Shown here: one piece after another, positions 59,840-64,000 of the stretch
Layout of the letters: each line of letters begins with the position of its first letter
How positions within the stretch are numbered: position 1 is the stretch's first letter
Assembly (NCBI RefSeq): GCF_030581005.1
Contig: NZ_JAUQSX010000001.1
Location: 1 to 64,000 of the forward strand
Direction: 5' to 3'
Source: Hymenobacter mellowenesis
GTDB taxonomy: Bacteria; Bacteroidota; Bacteroidia; Cytophagales; Hymenobacteraceae
Length of the DNA stretch: 64,000 nt
Notes under the pieces: model-generated
What the model was told of the DNA's origin: nothing
Seen by the model: the letters and a program-made list of their open reading frames with translations, nothing else
The model's database searches: none
Position numbers and translations under genes: made by a program

Positions 59840-60847
59840 CTATTGCTGAGCGGGCAGCCAAGCCTGCGAGCTGCCAAAAATCCTTTCCAGCATGTATTTC
59901 CGGGCCTGTTTAGCCGTGAGCTGATGCGCCCATTTCACGCGGCCGGCGGCGTTGGCGCCGGGGCCGCGGGAGTTGAATTCGGCATAATAAGCCGTCTGCT
60001 CGTTGGTGGGCGCGTGCCAGTTGTCCCAGCCGGCAGAGGTGATGTGGTCTCCCATATCAGTGTTGAGAAAAACCGTGTTGGAGTGCGGGCGCCAGGGCCG
60101 GCCGAGGTACACCTTGGTAGCCGCCGGCGCGGCCGTGAGCGTGCAGTTGAGGAACACGAAACCGAACTGCTGGCGCGGCGAAGTAGAGGCCGCCGTGATG
60201 TAGGAATTCGACTTGCTGAAGATGATGCAATGGTCGAACACGGCCGTGCTACCACCGAAAATGAAATCGGTGGTGCCTTCGATGTAGCAGTCCTGGTAGT
60301 ACTGCCGGCTGTTTTCCACGGCCGGAAACAGGGTGTCCTGGTTGCCGAGCATGCGGCAGTGGCGGAAGGTGGCGCGGTCGCCCTCCACGTGCAGCGCCAC
60401 GGCCTGCCCCACCGGCCCAGCTGAATTCTCGAAGGTGATGTTTTCAGCCGTGAAGTCGTTGGCCTGCACCCGCACCGTGGACGAGCTGTAGGTGCTGTGC
60501 TTGGCGGCATCGCCGGAGTAGTCGCCAAAAGTGATGACGACGCCCTCGCGGCTTTCGCCCAGCAGCGTGATGTTGGTTTTCTGTGAGGGCACCAACAGCT
60601 TCTCTTTGTAGGTACCGTTTTTGATGAAGATGGTGGCCGTCACCTGCATGAAATCGCGCACGGCCAGCACGGCCTCCTGCACGGTGCGGTAGTCGCCGGT
60701 GCCGTCGGGCGTCACCGTGAGGCGGATGGGTACCAGGAAGGTTTCTATTTTGGCGGGCGCAGCTGGAGTGGCTGGCGTGACTTGGGCAAAAAGGCTTTGG
60801 CTGGCGAAAAGCAGGCTGCCGGCCAACAGGAAACGATGCAGAGTCAT
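59840..60847 (-). CDS. Pectin methylesterase (CE8)
   Basis: 335 codons from ATG 60847, where the signal peptide begins (LAGSLLFASQSLFAQ). Right-handed beta-helix with the family motifs GNQDTLF (Asp171), GTTDFIFGG (Asp194) and YLGRPWRP (Arg250). It removes methyl esters from homogalacturonan, outside the cytoplasm. No pectate lyase or GH28 neighbour is seen, so it serves a pathway encoded elsewhere or assists the uronate PUL. Confidence 0.94.
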   Translation of the reverse strand: MTLHRFLLAGSLLFASQSLFAQVTPATPAAPAKIETFLVPIRLTVTPDGTGDYRTVQEAVLAVRDFMQVTATIFIKNGTYKEKLLVPSQKTNITLLGESREGVVITFGDYSGDAAKHSTYSSSTVRVQANDFTAENITFENSAGPVGQAVALHVEGDRATFRHCRMLGNQDTLFPAVENSRQYYQDCYIEGTTDFIFGGSTAVFDHCIIFSKSNSYITAASTSPRQQFGFVFLNCTLTAAPAATKVYLGRPWRPHSNTVFLNTDMGDHITSAGWDNWHAPTNEQTAYYAEFNSRGPGANAAGRVKWAHQLTAKQARKYMLERIFGSSQAWLPAQQ

Positions 60848-60941
60848 AGCAGTTGAAGAAGGACGAAGGGGCCGCAAATGGAATGGAACGGCAAGTAGCG
60901 TAGCGCCGCCCAAAGTACCCGCACGGGCCCGGCAGGGAACC

Positions 60942-60949
60942 TAACTTTG
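60942..60949 (+). promoter_or_regulatory. Promoter -7 box for PaaZ-type gene
   Basis: TAACTTTG matches the Bacteroidota TAnnTTTG consensus exactly, on the plus strand. Half-copies of repeats lie between it and the start codon about 200 bp downstream. No good -33 box was seen. Confidence 0.4.
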
Positions 60950-61020
60950 CGGCGCAGCTTCTGAAAGTTTGACTGAACTAAAAAAACTGTTTCATGCTGA
61001 GAATCTTGCCTGCTCCGCTC

Positions 61021-61113
61021 GGCTCCCCTCTCCCTTGGGAGAGAGGCCGGGGGTGAGGCGTCACGCTTGCAACGAAGCGGTAGAGATGCTTCGACAAGCT
61101 CAGCATGACGTTC
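61021..61113. repeat. Composite of half family D and half family A elements
   Basis: 61021-61058 resembles one family D arm (GAGAGGCCGGGGGTGAGG) and 61077-61113 is a single family A right arm (GCGGTAGAGATGCTTCGACA then GCTCAGCATGACG). Neither has its partner arm, so each looks like a deletion product. Confidence 0.7.
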
Positions 61114-61150
61114 TTTTTACTCACTTCTCTCCCCCACTCCCCTCCCACCC

Positions 61151-63214
61151 ATGACGCCCACCCTCGAAAACTACACCCTCGGCCGCTGGACGCCCGGCGC
61201 CACCGCCCCGCAGGAACTCCTTGACGCCAGCACCGGCGAAGTCATTGCCCTGGCCAACACCGGCGGCTTCGACTTCGAAGCCATCCTCGACTACGGCCGC
61301 CGCGTGGGCAACCCCAAGCTGCGCCGCATGACGTTTCACGAGCGCGGCCGCATGCTCAAGGCGCTGGCTTTCCACCTGCTGGAGAAAAAGGAAATTTTCT
61401 ACGAGCTGAGCTACCGCTCCGGCGCCACCCGCGCCGATTCGTGGGTCGACATTGAGGGCGGCATCGGCAACCTGTTTGCCAATGCTTCGCTGCGTCGCAA
61501 GTTTCCCGACAAGCCTTTCTATGTGGAGGGCGAGCCGGTGGGGCTGAGCAAGGGAGGCACCTTCATGGCCCAGCACCTGATGGTGCCGCGCGAGGGCGTG
61601 GCCGTGCACATCAACGCCTACAACTTCCCGGTGTGGGGCATGCTCGAAAAAATTGCGGTGAACCTGCTGGCCGGCATGCCCGCCGTGGTGAAGCCCGCCG
61701 TGCCCTCGGCCTACCTCACCGAGGCGGTGGTGCGCGAAATCATCGCCTCCGGCATCCTGCCCGAAGGCGCGCTACAGCTGGTGGTAGGCACCGGCGAGGG
61801 CCTGCTCGACCACGTGACCTACCAGGACGTGGTGACCTTCACCGGCTCGGCCGCTACCGGGCGCAAGCTGCGCGCCCACCCGCGCATCCTCAGCGAGGCC
61901 GTGCCCTTCACCATGGAAGCCGACTCGCTGAACGCCGCCGTACTGGGCCTGGATGCCAAGCCGGGCACGCCGGAGTTCGACTTGTTTGTGAAGGAAGTGC
62001 GCAAGGAAATGACCGGCAAGTCGGGCCAGAAATGCACGGCCATCCGCCGCATTCTGGTGCCCGAAGACGTGCTGGAAGACGTGCAGATTGCGCTGGGCAA
62101 GCTCCTGAAGCAAACCACCATCGGCCACCCGCTGGCCGAGGGCGTGCGCATGGGCGCGCTAGCCGGCCGCGAGCAGCTGCAGCGCCTGCGCGAGCAGGTA
62201 ACGCACCTCGCCAAAAACACGCCCATCGTGTACGGCGACCTGGACAACGTGGAATTACTGGGCCAGGACCGCGGCGCCCACGCCGACAAAGGTGCCTTCT
62301 GCTCGCCCATTCTGCTGCTCAACAGGGAGCCCTTCAAGCACCTCGACTCGCATGAAATTGAAGCCTTCGGCCCCGTGGCCACCCTCATGCCCTACCACGA
62401 CACCGAAGAAGCAGTGCAGCTCGTGAACATGGGCAAGGGTTCACTGGTGTGCTCCATTGCCACCAACGACCCGCGCACGGCCCAGGATTTCGTGCTGGGC
62501 GCGGCCACCAACCACGGCCGCATTCTGGTCATCAACGAGGAAATGGCCAAGGAAAGCACCGGCCACGGCTCGCCCCTGCCCCTGCTCATCCACGGCGGGC
62601 CGGGCCGGGCGGGCGGCGGTCAGGAAATGGGCGGCATGCGCGGAGTGGAGCACTTTATGCAGCGTGTGGCCCTGCAAGGCTCGCCCAGCATGATTACGGC
62701 CATCACGGAAGTGTATCAGCCCAAGGCGAAGCAGATTGAAAAGGACAAGCACCCCTTCCAGCACTACTTCGAGGAGCTGGAAATCGGCCAGACCTACACC
62801 ACGCACAGGCACACCGTGACGGAGGCCGACATCAGCGCTTTCGCCCAGGTGTCGGGCGATAATTTCTACGCCCACGTCGACGCTACTTCCTTGGAAGGCA
62901 CGCTCTTCACGGGCCGGGTGGCCCACGGCTACTACATCTTGAGCAAGGCCGCCGGCATGTTCGTCGACCCACGCAAAGGCCCCGTGCTGCTCAACTACGG
63001 CCTCGACGAGTGCCGCTTCACCAAGCCCGTGTACCCCGGCACCACCATCGGCGTGACGCTGACGGTGAAAGAGAAAATTGGCCAGGAAAAGCGCGACGAA
63101 ACCGACGTGGCCAAGGGCATCGTGCGCTGGTACGTGGAAGTGACCGACCAAACCGGCGAAACCGTGGCCGTAGCCACGATTTTGACGATGGTGAAAAAGA
63201 AAAATCAAGAGTAG
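61151..63214 (+). CDS. paaZ: PaaZ-type bifunctional enzyme (aldehyde dehydrogenase plus MaoC hydratase)
   Basis: 687 codons from ATG 61151. Residues 1-520 are an aldehyde dehydrogenase with Glu256 and catalytic Cys295 (SGQKCTAIRR). Residues about 545-687 form a MaoC hot-dog domain with SGDNFYAHVD. In phenylacetate catabolism PaaZ opens the oxepin-CoA ring and oxidises the aldehyde. No other paa gene is in the window. Start upstream box at 60942. Confidence 0.92.
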   Translation: MTPTLENYTLGRWTPGATAPQELLDASTGEVIALANTGGFDFEAILDYGRRVGNPKLRRMTFHERGRMLKALAFHLLEKKEIFYELSYRSGATRADSWVDIEGGIGNLFANASLRRKFPDKPFYVEGEPVGLSKGGTFMAQHLMVPREGVAVHINAYNFPVWGMLEKIAVNLLAGMPAVVKPAVPSAYLTEAVVREIIASGILPEGALQLVVGTGEGLLDHVTYQDVVTFTGSAATGRKLRAHPRILSEAVPFTMEADSLNAAVLGLDAKPGTPEFDLFVKEVRKEMTGKSGQKCTAIRRILVPEDVLEDVQIALGKLLKQTTIGHPLAEGVRMGALAGREQLQRLREQVTHLAKNTPIVYGDLDNVELLGQDRGAHADKGAFCSPILLLNREPFKHLDSHEIEAFGPVATLMPYHDTEEAVQLVNMGKGSLVCSIATNDPRTAQDFVLGAATNHGRILVINEEMAKESTGHGSPLPLLIHGGPGRAGGGQEMGGMRGVEHFMQRVALQGSPSMITAITEVYQPKAKQIEKDKHPFQHYFEELEIGQTYTTHRHTVTEADISAFAQVSGDNFYAHVDATSLEGTLFTGRVAHGYYILSKAAGMFVDPRKGPVLLNYGLDECRFTKPVYPGTTIGVTLTVKEKIGQEKRDETDVAKGIVRWYVEVTDQTGETVAVATILTMVKKKNQE

Positions 63215-63217
63215 CAG

Positions 63218-63316
63218 CCCGATGTAGGGGCGGGGCTTGCCCCCGCCCGGACGCCTGCGCCGTCGCAATGATGCCGTTCAACGACGGGCGGGGGCAAGCC
63301 CCGCCCCTACGTCGGG
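63218..63316. repeat. Palindromic element, family E (copy E3)
   Basis: 32-bp arms (63218-63249 and 63285-63316) with one mismatch, core as in E1 and E2, 35-bp loop. Lies between the convergent PaaZ and LacI genes and may terminate both. Confidence 0.93.
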
Positions 63317-63326
63317 CTGACGGCTT

Positions 63327-64000
63327 CTAGCTCGCGGCTTCCTGCTTGCGTGCCTTCCTGGCCGCCCCTGCCGGCTGGCGCAGCGACGACTGACGCACCA
63401 CCAGCGTGGGCGGCAGTAGCACCTGCTGCACGGGCCGCGGCGCTTCACCGGCGCAGTTTTTCAGCTCCTCCAGCAGGATGTCGATGACGTTTTTGGCAAT
63501 GGCTTCCACCGGCTGCGCAATCACCGTGATGGCCGGCGTGTAGAGCCGGAACAGGTCGTGGTCGTCGTAGGAAACCATGGCCAAATCGTCGGGAATGCGC
63601 AGGCCCAGGCGGCCGATGGCTTCGAGGCCGTAGATGCTGAGGTAGTTGGTGGAGAAGATAATGGCGTCGCACTGCCGGTTGTCGCGGATGAACGACAGAA
63701 TGTCGGTGATGACGGTTTCGGCATCCTGGCCTACGGCCACCTGCTTCACGGTTTCGGGCAGCCCGTGCTCCTGCATGGCCTGCCGGTAGCCGTCCAGGCG
63801 CGCCTGCATTTGCGTTTGGGCCGAGCTGGTTGTAACAAAGGCAAGGTTGGAAAAGCCCTGCTCCAGCAGGTGTCGTGCGGCGGCGTGGGTGCCCTGGGCG
63901 CCGTCTACCACCACGTAGTTGGTGGCCAGCTCCGGCAGGTAGCGGTCGAAAACCACCAAAGGGGTTTTTTCCTGCATAATCTCAGCTATCTGCTCCTCAA
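63327..64000 (-). CDS. LacI-family regulator, effector domain (cut by window edge)
   Basis: The frame is open from stop 63327 to the right edge (about 224 codons); the DNA-binding part lies beyond. Blocks TPLVVFDRYLPE, HLLEQGFSNLAFVTT, DAIIFSTNYLSIYGLEA and RIPDDLAMVSYDDHDLF are the periplasmic-binding-like effector domain of LacI regulators. The C-terminus is basic (RKARKQEAAS). It could bind the operator of GH97 or of genes outside. Confidence 0.9.
   Translation of the reverse strand, partial: EEQIAEIMQEKTPLVVFDRYLPELATNYVVVDGAQGTHAAARHLLEQGFSNLAFVTTSSAQTQMQARLDGYRQAMQEHGLPETVKQVAVGQDAETVITDILSFIRDNRQCDAIIFSTNYLSIYGLEAIGRLGLRIPDDLAMVSYDDHDLFRLYTPAITVIAQPVEAIAKNVIDILLEELKNCAGEAPRPVQQVLLPPTLVVRQSSLRQPAGAARKARKQEAAS

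Overview
The window looks like chromosome of a high-GC member of the Bacteroidota, most likely Hymenobacter or a close relative (Cytophagales). The signs are a SusC/SusD pair, a hybrid two-component regulator with an AraC output, a leftover type IX secretion tail, Bacteroidota-type TAnnTTTG promoter boxes, and a Kdp operon with a KdpD cut down to its cytoplasmic N-terminal part. No rRNA, tRNA, CRISPR array or intact prophage was seen.

Layout. 0-21 kb is accessory: a cut-off IS1182-type transposase at the left edge, a decayed lysozyme/small-exported-protein cassette, many small lipoproteins and membrane proteins, two SUKH (SMI1/KNR4) proteins and a DUF6882-like protein, a YgcG/TPM-domain protein, a radical SAM enzyme overlapping a nucleotidyltransferase-fold gene, and a DUF4132 protein. 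21-25 kb holds two tandem, distantly similar exported proteins of about 520 residues. 25.7-43.6 kb is a polysaccharide utilization locus (PUL): SusC, SusD, three alginate-lyase-superfamily proteins, a GH88 unsaturated glucuronyl hydrolase, a fructuronate-reductase-like SDR and a GH2 enzyme on the minus strand, faced by a periplasmic-binding-protein/histidine kinase/response regulator/AraC fusion and a LacI regulator on the plus strand. 43.7-54.6 kb is a potassium-transport locus: a sigma-54 activator, two tiny membrane peptides (one KdpF-like), KdpA, KdpB, KdpC, an outer-membrane porin, a truncated KdpD and a separate histidine kinase. 54.9-64 kb carries a GH97 glycosidase, an ApbE-DUF2271 fusion with a PepSY membrane protein (extracytosolic flavin redox), a pectin methylesterase, a PaaZ-type bifunctional enzyme and a second LacI regulator cut by the right edge.

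How the genes work together. The PUL should import and saccharify a uronate-containing glycan: lyases make unsaturated oligosaccharides, GH88 removes the unsaturated uronate, GH2 trims the rest, and the SDR feeds hexuronate catabolism. Palindromic LacI-type operators lie upstream of SusC, one lyase gene and GH97. In the Kdp locus the sensor is split in two and the expected KdpE is replaced by an NtrC-type activator.

The most unusual layer is not protein coding. From 27 kb to the right end, intergenic gaps are filled with long palindromic elements of at least five arm families (26-58 bp near-perfect arms, unrelated loops). They occupy four successive gaps of the Kdp/sensor gene run, and one is read in frame through the N-terminus of the GH2 enzyme, splitting its start codon from its signal peptide.
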